Source of the DNA: Acanthaster planci
Taxonomy: Eukaryota > Echinodermata > Asteroidea > Valvatida > Acanthasteridae
Direction of reading: 5' to 3'
Length of the DNA stretch: 64,000 nt
Assembly (NCBI RefSeq): GCF_001949145.1
Contig: NW_019091433.1
Location: 292,213 to 356,212 of the forward strand
Both the position numbers and the translations under genes were made by a program. Every line of letters begins with the position of its first letter. The first letter of the stretch is position 1. The notes beneath the pieces are model-generated. The model searched no databases and was not told the origin of the DNA. It was given only the letters and a program-made list of their open reading frames with translations. Shown one piece after another: positions 11,901-23,100 of this stretch.

Positions 11901-13846
11901 TCAATATGATGTAGGGTTTAAATCTGATTTTAGGATTATATTCAGATCATGCTGTCATGTGTGCAAAATTGTTTTTCTACAAAACTGAAAAGTACAAAGT
12001 ATGGAAAGGTTTGCCAGTGGAATGTTTACCTATCCTTTGCGTAATGTCAACACTTTATGGTAAGTAATATGCTGTGAGAATGTACTTCATTGTCTTAAGA
12101 TGATGAAATCTGATCCCTTATTACTCAAGTGTGTCACAGCTGTACATTTAAAACATACACTGAGGCCAATAATTGCTTCATCTTTCTCCTGTCTTTTTTC
12201 CCCTTTTTTCCAGGAGTATGTGAAGAGAATTCCATCTGATCTCCTTGCTTTAGATTTGGTTAGTCTCCTACAACAGGGGCTGAAGCGTCAGAATCCCGAG
12301 TACAGCAATAAGATTGGCTGGATCACCAACTCATTGTTTGAGATGTTGGATTACCCCTGCTGGTATGACAGACTAGCACCATGGAAGGCACTCGCCAGAC
12401 ACCTGACAAGGATACTGAAGAAGTAAGTTGATTACTTCAACTCAGTAGGTCTTCACTTTTTCTGTCGGTGGATTACATATCATATCGCATGCTTGGATTT
12501 GTTGGACTTGGCAGGCCTCACACTTTGCAGTTGTTGGATTTTTTTAGATTCAGCAGTGACACAATGTTGCTGGAAACTGTCAGGCTTCCGTTTTTTCAGT
12601 CTGTTGGATCAGTAGGCTGCACATGGTTTTGTTTTTGTTGGCACTGTATATTTGGACCCTGTTAGATTGTGGATTCATTAGATGCACACTTTGCCCTCTC
12701 ATTTTTAGCTTCTTTTGGATTCAGGAATTATCTTACTCTTCTGTGGTTGGTTTATGATTCAGATTTATTTGCTATTGTTGAATTCACCCGGTCGTCTTCG
12801 GGAATTGATAGGATTATGCCATTTGTGTATGGACATGGTTGTGTTTCCTTTTTGATTGTGTGATCACCTGCTTGCTAAATGGTGACCTAAATTTGTTATT
12901 TCCCTTCAAGCCTATTTTTGTCTCCTTGATTAGACGGGACCGTGTTGCCATGGATGCAGCAGTGATGTGCTGGAGTCAAAGAGACTGGTGGCTTTACCAC
13001 CACTTTGATCCCAAGGTTGTTAAAAGACTTGTCAAGAAGAGCAAGGAGGTTGCATTGCAGAAGGCTTTGGTAGCTTCAGCCATGCAGACAGCTGGCAAAA
13101 GTTAGTCTCAGAAGTGTAGAATCCCTTAGAATTGCCTCAGGATGTTCAAGTCTGGATCAGGGTTCAGAATATTGGCTCTCAGAAATGTTCAGCTTAACTG
13201 TTTGTAAGAATTGCAAGGAAATTGCAATGAAATACTTGAGAACTGTTTTCAAATCTTTTAAAAGACTTTCTTTTAAATTAGTTCACATCTTAAAAAGAAA
13301 ATACATGTGGGTAATTCCAGCAATAAGGAGGTCCAAAAGTGTGACATTTTTGTGTCCCTGTTACATCTGACCTTTGTTATTTGGCATGGAAATATCACCG
13401 GAATTGTTTTCAAACTATTACTATTTCTTTGGCAGGTAATTTGCATTAATTCAGCACTCTTGGAAAGTGGAAAATGTGTTCTGAACTGACAAAATCATAT
13501 GTCAGACTTGACAGGGGCACGAAAAAAAGGACCCTAATTTCTGGAATTACCCATGTACATTTTATTTGGGAGGGGCGATTTTATTACTACTTCATGTATT
13601 TGATGGTTTCCAATCCACATTCCTCATCTTCCTGGAATCGTGTGTTAAATAAGAAAGCTTAGAAAATGGTTCAAATTGCCGGGTAGATCTTTCAACAAAC
13701 AATGATGTACTTCGCTTTCAGACTTGCCATTTGTCAAGCGCGTACAGAACTACTTCAGCAGAAAGGATGACAGGAAGTCCTGTGAGCAGTTGAAGAAGGT
13801 CCAAGGTTTGGCTACTCGTTTGGTTCGACACCGTCCTGCATTATGA
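5847..13846 (+). CDS. TAF1A: TAF1A, SL1/TIF-IB subunit for RNA polymerase I (11 exons, complete)
   Basis: TAF1A is a TBP-associated factor of selectivity factor SL1, which recruits RNA polymerase I to the rDNA promoter in the nucleolus. Joined exons: 5847-5906, 6226-6388, 7254-7408, 8044-8108, 8646-8748, 9470-9635, 10697-10803, 10974-11126, 12214-12422, 12934-13100, 13722-13846. They give 1473 nt, 490 residues plus stop, with consistent phases throughout; human TAF1A is about 450. The start has a strong Kozak context (ACCATGG). Residues 1-60 are acidic and serine-rich; the rest is helical. Family landmarks are PGVWD (about 261-265), NPNAYKYLYRHLKR (about 298-311) and SQRDWWLYHHFDP in exon 10, all lining up with vertebrate TAF1A. 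Exon 4 ends in a tandemly repeated donor and intron 8 holds a MITE. The only weak call is exon 1, whose donor is gttagg. Confidence 0.92.
6226..6388 (+). CDS. TAF1A: TAF1A exon 2
   Basis: 163 nt after a pyrimidine-rich acceptor (tctttctctgaccag), donor AGAA|gtaagt. It encodes an acidic, serine-rich segment (SSSQSDTESDSEYSAFF), probably disordered, then the first helix region. Confidence 0.8.
7254..7408 (+). CDS. TAF1A: TAF1A exon 3
   Basis: 155 nt, phase 1 in and phase 0 out. It encodes the helix LRDCLLTHRWQEASQAIEIV, which aligns with the first conserved helix of TAF1A (a CL..HQWQQAAE-type motif in human). Donor AAG|gtatga. Confidence 0.9.
8044..8108 (+). CDS. TAF1A: TAF1A exon 4
   Basis: 65 nt after acceptor tttttag, phase 0 in and phase 2 out. 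It encodes CGMEILYNHPDSDLELIEKF, matching the human segment with SEILFYHP. Its last 23 nt plus the donor (gtgagt) are the first unit of the tandem array at 8086-8406. Confidence 0.9.
8086..8406. repeat. Eight-copy 42-bp tandem array made from exon 4 tail plus splice donor
   Basis: Units begin at 8086, 8128, 8170, 8212, 8254, 8296, 8338 and 8380, spaced exactly 42 bp. Each holds a copy of the exon 4 tail (GAATTGATTGAGAA.TTTGCAAG) followed by the donor region (GTGAGTTGTACATGACCCA). Unit 8 lacks 4 nt. Donor GT is intact in units 1-5 and 8 (8109, 8151, 8193, 8235, 8277, 8399) and lost to GGGG in units 6 and 7. Reading past the first donor meets an in-frame TGA at 8110-8112. Confidence 0.95.
8646..8748 (+). 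CDS. TAF1A: TAF1A exon 5
   Basis: 103 nt after acceptor ctccgcag, phase 2 in and phase 0 out. It encodes a basic stretch (MEGIYRHRKRKRLEKVFHLL) and then SRGQFQDAEVQLQ, equivalent to the LLHHGMLKDA-type repeat helix of the human protein. Confidence 0.9.
9470..9635 (+). CDS. TAF1A: TAF1A exon 6
   Basis: 166 nt after acceptor catcccag, donor GCCG|gtaaga. It encodes a helix-rich segment ending in NWYRNYLLPRQEAGTNQLRA. KAYSGLLKYVNWY aligns with the human QAYKGLLQYYTW motif. Confidence 0.92.
10697..10803 (+). CDS. TAF1A: TAF1A exon 7
   Basis: 107 nt, phase 1 in and phase 0 out, acceptor caacacag. Contains PDKPGVWDIFITKQAE, the conserved IPGVWDPF-like motif of the family. Confidence 0.9.
10974..11126 (+). 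CDS. TAF1A: TAF1A exon 8
   Basis: 153 nt, phase 0 both ends, acceptor cttctccag, donor GGG|gtaagc. Encodes ILETNGKVDDARELL and NPNAYKYLYRHLKRN, a close match to the human GDRDGAQEVL and NPNAHIYLYNFLKR region. A TTAA-flanked MITE begins 8 nt after the donor GT. Confidence 0.93.
11135..11726. mobile_element. piggyBac-type MITE, copy A (TTAA-flanked)
   Basis: A 592-bp element bounded by TTAA at 11135-11138 and 11723-11726. Both ends read inwards as TTAACCACTT followed by a GGGG-containing block, a form typical of piggyBac-superfamily non-autonomous elements. It has no coding capacity. It is about 75-80 percent similar by eye to the reverse complement of 15407-15979. It lies in TAF1A intron 8, right next to the exon 8 donor. 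Confidence 0.8.
12214..12422 (+). CDS. TAF1A: TAF1A exon 9
   Basis: 209 nt after a long pyrimidine tract (cttttttccag), donor AAGAA|gtaagt, phase 0 in and phase 2 out. Encodes YVKRIPSDLLALDLVSLLQQ and ITNSLFEMLDYPCWYDRLAP, which matches the human [22 protein letters not shown] segment. Confidence 0.93.
12934..13100 (+). CDS. TAF1A: TAF1A exon 10
   Basis: 167 nt after acceptor cttgattag, donor AAAA|gttagt. Encodes WSQRDWWLYHHFDPK and then a lysine-rich helix (VVKRLVKKSKEVALQKALVA), equivalent to the human RKNWWPGFHFS region. Confidence 0.93.
13722..13846 (+). CDS. TAF1A: TAF1A exon 11 (last coding exon)
   Basis: 125 nt after acceptor cgctttcag. It encodes a basic C-terminus (NLPFVKRVQNYFSRKDDRK, ending LVRHRPAL) and stops at TGA 13844-13846. 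The basic tail resembles the lysine-rich human end. Confidence 0.9.
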
Positions 13847-14570
13847 CACCTTTTTCGAGCAAGTGCGATTCGTAGAAGAAAGGCTTTCAGATGCAACCTA
13901 ATTTTGCCAAGGATTTGGCTGAAATTGCATCAGCCTTGGATTAGATGCAGCGTGACTCAATATTGCAACTTTGCAAGTTCTTTACACAGACAGCTTTTCC
14001 AGCATTCATTTTCCTCTTTAAAGTTTAACCAGTTTGCTCTGGAGGACTTTAAACATGAGCTTGCAGCCTGCCTACACAGGCATGCATACCACGAGTCATA
14101 ACCAGCAGCCCCGCAATACATTAATCCCCATTTCTGAGAAATTTATGGAGGTAGATTCACTGAAGAACTTGGCTTCTTGGAATGCCTATTGTGGAAGCGA
14201 ACATTGCTTTGTGTGCCCACCCAGAATACATGAAGTAAAATATAAGGCTGGGCAAGAAATACACAAATTTTATTCAAATGACTCCGCAGTGTTTGTGTTG
14301 TTTGGCTGTCTCACCTCGTCTATTAATTTTCAGCCTAGTAACTGTCCATAAAGTTAAAAAGTGCCCTCCTGTCAAGACTAATATTCTTGACGGCAGTGTT
14401 TGCATTCTTCCTCTTTTAGCGTATAAACTATATTCAATTTGTAAAAGGCACCTTTTGGAAATATGCATTTCGAAGTGTTTTTTGAAAATGTTTAAATGGT
14501 TATGTCATATTTTGATAACTTTATTAAAACCAACGCCATAAATAAATTATAACTTTATATTTCACTGCAG
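13847..14570 (+). other. TAF1A: TAF1A 3' untranslated region with AATAAA
   Basis: Non-coding tail after the TAF1A stop. The first canonical AATAAA that is well placed is at 14541-14546, which suggests cleavage about 14560-14570. The 3' UTR would then be about 720 nt. Confidence 0.55.
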
Positions 14571-14689
14571 ATCGCATTTGCATGTAATTTTTCATCTGCG
14601 GATAGCAAAATTGACTTTATAAAAGATGTAGCATACATCCAATAGTTTTTCACTCACAAAGGTTATTCACAGAAAACATGTCATAGGTA

Positions 14690-16921
14690 AACACGAAGCA
14701 TAGTTTATTTGTATTCCCCCATGTACAATTTAGCAGCATGATGTCAGATATGTACAGCTTCAAAATAAAAGTGAATACGCAAATATACAAAAATAACTAC
14801 ACGTACTTTGTAAATGTTATTACAAATCATCTATGTTAAAAACTAGTCAATTCTAAGAAATACAATTTGAGAGCTTCCAATGCATTAAAAACTCATCCAT
14901 GAATACAGCAAATCGCCACGGCTACTTTCAGTGTTTTTCCCTACTTTTAAAACCACTTTGTACAACACAGCAAATGTACAAATAATTTAAGGGGCATCAA
15001 ACTGCATACACTCCTTAAAAATCGAATACCTGTACAAAAATATTGTTTAATTTCACTTCAATAAAATACAAGTCACATGTTAAACTTTTGATAATTGTGT
15101 GAAAAGGAATTACTTGAATTTTTTTCACAATTTTTGGCAAGTACTTCTTTCACTTGAACCCAACAGTCCTGAATCTTGAAGTGTTAAAATTATTTTTTCA
15201 TGCACACTGGAAGGATAAGAGTTAAATTACCAAGACTAACAGGTAAACTTACTCTCAGCACACATCATGACTTTGAATTGTAAGTGCAAAGTTCAATCAC
15301 AGTAACTGTGTGTCACTATTAGTTAGATCTACTAAACTAATGTAAGATTTTTAAAATGTCAACCAAGAAATAAACTGCTGAAAATCTTGATAAAACTACT
15401 AAAGAATTAACTACATGCTGCGGGAGACCAGATTTCGGGCACATAGGTTTGAATACATGAAGTCAGGGAGCCAGACAAAAGAGCTGGGCCTTGTAACAAA
15501 AGACCGTACTCGGTACAAAAGACTGAGCTGCTGGGAATTGCGAACATTTTTTCAGTTGTCAATATCGGAGAAAATCCGTCCTTGTTTCGAAAGATTATAC
15601 CTCTATTTGTGGCATTATGCACAAGCGGATTACCACCAGGGATAAAAGCACTCCAGCGATGAGCGATACAATACTGCTGCACGCTGATCTGGCTCCTATT
15701 GAAAAGACGCAAGCAGTGCACTGTGCTGGTTTCGGGAAACTTACATAACACAGCACAATCTGTGCTCTTTTTACAAGGCAGCAGGCCTGGTTGAAATACT
15801 CGGCGTCAGTACATTTTGTCTGTCAGATTAGAGCAGCCATCAGACAGTCCTTCATGTGGGTGTAAATGTGTAGTTAATGAAGTTATGATTTTTTTGAAGA
15901 ATTTTGGAAACAGAAAATCTGGAAAATCCCCCGAGTATATGTCGTCCAACTTCAAGTTCCGCCCGCAGCAAGTGGTTAAACTTAAAAACATGCACTTCAG
16001 GAAGTCATGCATGATAAAGCCATTAGTGTCAACTTCAAACAGGAAGATAAGCCTTACTACACTTGTAGAGAAAATCCAGGTGAAAAATTAATTTCAATCT
16101 TAACTGAATATGATGGACCTTGATTGGATAAAAAAGCGAAAGACTTTGAAATAAAGCTATATAAATTCCCAACTCAAACGAACTGGGGGAAAAACAAGGC
16201 CAGTTAGAACTGGGTCTGAAGGTAATTGTATGTGGTTTCGTTTTACATGAGACCACAGTTCCTATTTCTAAAAACAAAGTGTTTGGACCGACCGACTGTG
16301 TTCGAATTACAACCTGTTCCATGATCCCAAAATGAAAGCTCATCAATGACAGTCGATTCACATTACTTCCATGGCTTTGTTGGATTAATTACAAACACTG
16401 ATATATTCCAGATTAACATCACATCAACCCTTTGAAAGCGGAATTTACAGTCAAATGTACAAAAGTAAATATTTTTGGTAATCAGCAAGCAGTCACAAAA
16501 TAGGAGTTGTATTGAATACCCATTTCACAGCATCTGCCAGAAAAAAAAGGTCAGCACGGAAATTCTTAATACCAGTAATTGTACCAAAACTTTCTTTTGA
16601 ATTTCTGAAAAACAGATTTTTGCAGTTATTTGGAGAAAATGATATACAAACACTCCAGCACACACCCAGTGGATTGTTGTGGTATATCACAAGATGCTGT
16701 TCTGTCAAATGAGAGCAGCTTTAAGATGAACTGGATGGCTGTGTACATTTTCTTATGCTGACACCCCCCCAATCCAGTAGTACTAAAATAGAACATTTGA
16801 TTTGTCATAAAAACTCTTCTGGTTAAAATCTGTAGTTAATGCTCTGGACCACTTGAAATACCTCTTTCAAAAATTGCACAAGATCAAAGACCCGAGACAA
16901 TCTGTTGGTCCCCCAAGTTCT
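14690..16921 (-). other. SYNE1: Probable SYNE1 3' untranslated region
   Basis: The region after the nesprin stop codon (TGA, 16924-16922) is AT-rich and holds no exon. A minus-strand AATAAA at 14709-14704 is a candidate polyadenylation signal about 2.2 kb downstream; the 3' UTR could be shorter. If it is used, the transcript carries a whole copy of the piggyBac-type MITE (15407-15979). The end would lie only about 120-130 bp from the probable TAF1A cleavage site. Confidence 0.4.
15407..15979. mobile_element. piggyBac-type MITE, copy B (TTAA-flanked, inverted relative to copy A)
   Basis: 573 bp bounded by TTAA at 15407-15410 and 15976-15979. Its internal sequence matches the reverse complement of 11135-11726 along the whole length, for example GGGCCTTGTAACAAAAGACC and TTGTCTGTCAGATTAGAG. 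Non-coding. Confidence 0.8.
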
Positions 16922-17138
16922 TCAGATTGGGGGCGGTCCATTGGTGAATCTTAGCATGGGCTGCAGCGACCGGGCAAAGTTATTGGTCAGCGTACAGCTG
17001 TAGTCTTCCTCGGTCATCGGCACGAGACAGGCCACGCCCAGGAGGAGGAGCATGAGCAGATGAAGTGGCAGTGCTGCCCTCAATGCTCTGGAGATAAAGG
17101 GGGACCGACGACGGTGGACAGGAGCACCAGCTACCGGA
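16922..17138 (-). CDS. SYNE1: SYNE1 last exon: KASH domain
   Basis: 217 nt after acceptor tacttcacag. A basic run ([17 protein letters not shown]) precedes a transmembrane segment ([17 protein letters not shown]), then a 30-residue luminal tail containing [16 protein letters not shown] and ending TNGPPPI. The Cys in DYSC is the family residue that forms a disulfide with SUN, and the terminal PPPX is the SUN-pocket motif; both are present. The stop is at 16924-16922. Confidence 0.97.
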
Positions 17139-20100
17139 CTGTGAAGTACAAGAAATTTAGTCAGTCTGGTGTCACACAGGTGACAGGCATCTGGTTACAA
17201 GACCTACATTCGGAATTCAAATCATAAGCTACATGTACAGTCGAAACTCGTTAATAAAAGGTCTGTCGGACTCAACAGATGACCTTGTTACAAACCTTGC
17301 ATTAGGCGGAATGAAAACAATGAACAAAAGATTGGGATCTAAAAATGTCCTTGTTATAGCAGCAGGCTGTATTGAGAGCACTCTTGTTAACAAGGTCAGT
17401 ATTTGGACACACCGCAACAAAGCAGCGGTAAAATTTGGCAGTGCACACGGACTACTGTACATGTACATGCCACAGTTCATTTTGCTTTCATTGTCCCTAA
17501 AACAAGAGAGTGCACTACTGACTCGGTTGACATTGTTCACCATTTGCTTGTGGTAGGTCTCGTGTCCTGTCTCGACTTCAATATTGATTCCATTGGACAT
17601 GCAATAACCCATGCATCTAGCAGCATCCAATCATGACGAACATAAAACAAACACAGCATCTTTTTACAAACAAAATAGTGTACAGTCTACTTGACAAAGA
17701 TCTCATTTAGACAAATTTGCAACCTTTTTTTCATTGCTTTTTTTCCAAGGGAATAATTTCTCTCCACGCATGTATTTCAACTTACACAATGGCAGCTCCG
17801 TCTACCTCATCCTCTGGTATGGTGTTGGTGGCAGCATCAGTGAAGTGTCTCATGGTGTAGACTGGGGTACCAGATCTCAACATTGGGGTGCTACCAAACT
17901 CTCCCATCATGTCCCCCATGGCTTGTAGGGGGAAGGCCGCTCGCTGAGGTGCAATGCTCTGGTCTTCAGGCTGCCACAAGGAAATCCCAAGAACTCAGTT
18001 TATATCACACTTGTTTTGGCAAAGATGATGAATATCATAATGCAATATTTTCATTGTTGTGAGTTTTAGTACAACACGCAGACCAAATGTACTTCAATGA
18101 AAAGAAATGGCCAAATGGCCTCCCCCCCAAAAACAGGAACAAATTGACGAGTGAACTTTTCAACTGCAGCATAAATGACTTTACAGTAATTTTTACTAAA
18201 AAAACACACACCATTTTGGGATTAAACCCTTCTCAAGGCGCCCTTCCGCATGTGCATGAAAGCTTGTGCCAAGCATTGCATATCTATCAGAATCACTCAC
18301 GGGGCAATTGTGACAGCTGAACACAACACACGCGTATTATGCTATGTAGTCAATTTTGTGTCCGTGAAAGTGAAATGCATGAATGCATCATGTATGCAAT
18401 GCTCCCAAAAACAAACTTATGGAAAGATGCCTTCAGACTGCCCAAAACAGGAAAATAAAATAAACAATAACAGATCTAGCTTGTTCAATACAGCAGCCAA
18501 ATCCCATTCTTGAACCAAACATGGCTCTTCCTCTGTGTACAGTTGACAATTCCTAAAAACCTCCCCAAATTCTAAACCTGGTTTGGCAGTAGTTTGACGG
18601 ATACGGTACAGCCCACCTGAGGGGCTGTTATCTTACCCTGACACCCCATGTGTGGTTGGCGTGTAAAGCATGCTAGTTGCACAGTGTTGGATTTTGGAGA
18701 GTTCAGGGAAATTTCTTAAGACAAAAATGACCTCAGCCAATACTTTCTGCTCACCTTGTCTAACTCAAACTGCGTAGGGTCTATGGTGGTCTCTAGTAAC
18801 TCCAGGTTGTCTTCACAGCGTCTGAGTAATGAGGTAATCTTGCGAGAGATGAGGTGGAGTTTATCTCGTGTGGCTTGACAGTCTTCCGATTCCACATCGA
18901 CCAGCAGCTGGTCGGCTGTCTCCTTCAAGGAGGACACCTTAGGCTGGGAAGACTGCAACTCACGCTTGAATTTCTGAGAGAGAGAAATACCAAAACATGT
19001 TGCAACTAGCTTAAGAAACGTAAAGCTACTGCAAAACTATTTCAGACAGAAGTGAGCTGAACTTATCAATGACACGGTAAGGAGGGTCTGATTTGTGGAT
19101 CCTTGCAAAATCTTCCTAAAAGGTAAAATCTGGAAATGATTCTGCTGGGATTAGGATGTCAGACTCCTTCAGTTTTACACTGCTTCACAACCATTCATTT
19201 CACAACACATAAAAGTTTGTTAAAACTGAAAAACAGAACAGTCTGTACAGTTAAAATAGAGTAAGCATGTTAGAGACTACACAGTCGCACAGAATTTTAC
19301 AGAAGTTTGTATGACCAGTGGTTTTCCTTTCTTCACTCAGCCCACTTCAAAGTGAATAATGTGTGAGTCATGTGTCAGACTTTTACATCACTGGATGAAT
19401 TACTTCAAAATGTACATGTATTTCAGGTTTTAGGATATTTTCAGACTTGTGCTTGCAAACCTTGTCCACCAACTTTATTCCTCAGCATCCTAAATGAAAT
19501 CATGAGTAGACAATCCTCACCATGAAGACCCTATACTGGTGGTGCAGCCGGTTCTCATCGGCGCTCAAGTCGATGGGCTCATTCTCCACCACTGTGGCTT
19601 CGATCCCGTCCAGCCACACCATCAGATCGGCCGTGGTCTGGTGGAACTCCTCGCACTGCATGATGGCCAGCTGCAGCTCCTTCTGCCAGTCGGCCGCCCG
19701 GCCACAGACCCGGTCCCAGCGCTGGTTCATGGCGCTCAGCTCCTCCCGCAACGCCTGGGTGTGCCGGCTGTCAGGGCGTAGGAACTGCTGGCTGCAGAGG
19801 TTGATGGACAGGGCAATGGCCTTGCGTGCATTCAGGCCTAGGATGAACTCCTGTGGTTACAGAAAAGACTTCCAACTTTAAAGTCCACTTACGTTTCTCA
19901 CTAGAACTTTATCCGTCCACTTTTTACTACTGCCACTTATGTTTTTCAAGATACCAAATATTGCGTTAACCCAAACTCCCTGGGGTATATGTGAAATCAT
20001 ACTGACTTAAGCTTGAAATCACATATCTTGTTTTAAATACGTCACACACAAGCATTTGCTTTCTGCCTTTACCATTTCAACTGTTATTCTTTATGTTTCT

Positions 20101-23100
20101 GCATAATTTTGACTACAAGTTAGCATTCTGGCTGCAAGGGTTCAAATAAATATCAAACTATTTCTATATCAGAGATAATTCCAGATGAATTGAAACTCTG
20201 GATACCAATGATGCAAAAAATTCAATTTCATGAAAATGCACCAATAAATCTCTAGTTTCCCGTAATGAGTTATTATTGGGACAGGCTTAACCAGAAATGG
20301 GAACAGTTCATTCACTTCATGCATCGGTGATTTCAGTTTCCCGTTGTTGGTCAGGCCATATTTACTGTAGACCGATCCCCTGCCTCTTCCACCGAGGAAC
20401 CCTTATTTCAGTAACCATCTCCCCCCATCCCCCGGCAGGACCATCTGCCAAACTCACCCTGTGTCTCCTGATCATGCCCTCCAGGTCTCCGGCAGGAGAG
20501 TCGGTCTCCTGAGTGCTGAGCAACACCTCGGCCTCATCCAGCCAGGAGTTCAGATTGTTTAGGTCCAGGCGGAACTGGTGCCACTGCTTGTAGTTCTGGT
20601 TTAGGCGAGAGTCCTTATCCAAGATGTCTGCTTGGAGGATCTCCCAGCGATTCAAGACAGCTGTGGGTTGGGAGAAAATGAAAAAAGATAAAGAGCATTG
20701 CTAAGCACACAAAGCAAAGCAAAGCAAGCAATAAGCCCCATACAATCAATTAACCTGAAACTTGGGCTGGCAACTTTTTTTTCTTATCAAATTATATCAG
20801 CAAAACCAAAGACACTACACACTTAGTGATATATGACGCAGGTTTCACAATGTTAAACAAAATAAATCTTCAGCCGGACAGCTTATGGACATCCCTCTCA
20901 AATATGACCCCAGAGTTTATGCAACAATATTTTGCTTCCTGCAGCATGTTGCTACGGCAGTATCAGTCAATGAAATCACTTAGTTACATGAACGGTTCTC
21001 TCAGGTATACCTGCGATCTGTTGGGTGAGTACTGGATCATCCTGAGGCATTCTCATTGCTAGTCTCTTGAGGACATCGACACTCACACGGCAATCCTCCA
21101 CCAGAGAATCCTACCATTAAAAAAAATATATTTCCAGACTTCTTCATGAATGATTTTCAAGATCAAAACTATGCATAAACAGATTGAAAATGCTCAAATA
21201 AATCAAAAGAACAGACACAATATAAAAATGAAATGAGTTTGGCAATTGAAAGTGTCTTGCAATTATTATCCCAAGTTTTTTTGAGTAGTTATGAAATTAC
21301 AAGTTGAGCAACTAATGAAGACAAATTTAAGACAGTAATTGCATCAATTCTTTCTAAAACCTACTAAGCATCTGGGACCAATTTCATAGCACTGTACAAC
21401 ATTTGATTTTGTGCTCATAGAATCTGTTTCACCAAACCATTAAGCAGTAACCTCAGCAAAAACACACTTAACAACATCAGAGGAAAAATGTTTACACCAG
21501 GGGAAAAAGGAACACCTAACTCAGTGATGCCAAACAAGTCTCAATACATGCACAACCGTTATCACCAATTCCATGTCACAAAATAGTACTTCAGTACCAA
21601 GAATTTCTCCAATAGCAAGTTCTATCTTTCTACTTTTCCAAAGTGCTATGAAACTGGCCCTGTTCTTTGGAAGTGAGCATAGACTTACATATCCTTCTTT
21701 CTCGTCTTCAATCTCTGGCCCAGTTGGAGTCCGACATCTCAAGGCATTCTCGGTAGCTTCAATCCTCATCAAGCAGTCCTCCATTGCCTGCTGGATGTGC
21801 TGGTTCTCCACCTTGAATCGTCCCGTCTCCTCTCCGGGGGCCTCGGAGAACTGCTGGGTGTTACCTGACACGTACATGTCCCAGTCCAGCGACACAGCAC
21901 TGGCTGGGGTGATCCGCCCGGAGGCGTGGCCCTCATGGGCTGGGGAGGGGGAGGCCGACCGCGAGTTACTCCGGGATCGTTGGGCGGGGGGCTCCTTACG
22001 GCTGCCCCGGCTGGAGCGGGAGAAGACGCTGGCCGTGCTGGTGAGGGATCGGTGGGAACTGACAAATGACGGACTGTCCCGGTCAGGGCTGATGTCCCGC
22101 GAGCTGATACCCTCGCTGTCTTCTTCTGTCTCGGTGCTAGTGGTTTCATACTGCATCCAAAAAAAATAACATAACACTGAATGTCTGTGTTCACTCTTTT
22201 CGCAAGGACTCAATCTGCAACCTTTGTTTGAAAACGCCAACTTGAGGCCTGGGGTAAAAGTAGATTTTGCTTGCATTCATACCATATCTGTTGCCTTGTC
22301 AGCAAGGCATATCATTTATATAGATTTGTACAATAACGTTCCTGATAAATTTAGACACACTTTTAAAAGCCTTCCAGAAATAAAACTTTTTTGTAAGTTG
22401 TTTTCATAAACTGTCCAACTGTTTCAATACATTCTGGTCAAAAAGTCAAATCAAATTTAACCTAGCATTTGAAAGACAAAGAAAATGTCAAAAAGAAACT
22501 TCAGAAAAGCTACTCAAACAACACAGAACTTCATTTTGAAATGTTTGAAACATCAACCATATCACTGACAATACCACAGATGCAACACTCTTACAAAATT
22601 ACAAAGGAAAAATGGAACAAAGAAAGAAAACAGGGTCAGTCGCTGTAAGTGCAACTCAAACAGAATGCAAAGAAACAAACAGTGGAAATTAGCAAGGTAT
22701 TTCTGTGTAACTAGCGTGCCAAAAAACGGTGTGGAAAGGTTAGTTTCATAAGCAGCAGTGTACAGGGTGGGTAAACTCTCAAGATGCACCTACAATTAAA
22801 ATAGCAATTCCATACATCTAGCTACATGCACAGGTCAGATAAACTTAACACGTTCATCTTGGGTGTCAACAAAGTCACATCAGTATTCTTACTTACAATA
22901 TCTAAAGGCTCTAAAGCCCAGTATGGGTAAGCCCCCAGTCTCATAGAAATACTTGTACAGTCCATTTCAGAGCATACATGTAGATAACTTCCACTGTCAA
23001 GACCACAAAAATTGACTTCTACAGACTTTGTTTCCAGTTCAGCACCAACCAGCATCAAAATCAGAACTTGAAGAATCATAGCTTGGAAGCCAGTTTCCAG

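Noticed and set aside
21573-22169. 198-residue plus-strand frame opposite a SYNE1 exon
   Set aside because: It is the antisense shadow of the GC-rich exon at 21689-22150, whose minus-strand reading matches nesprin-1.
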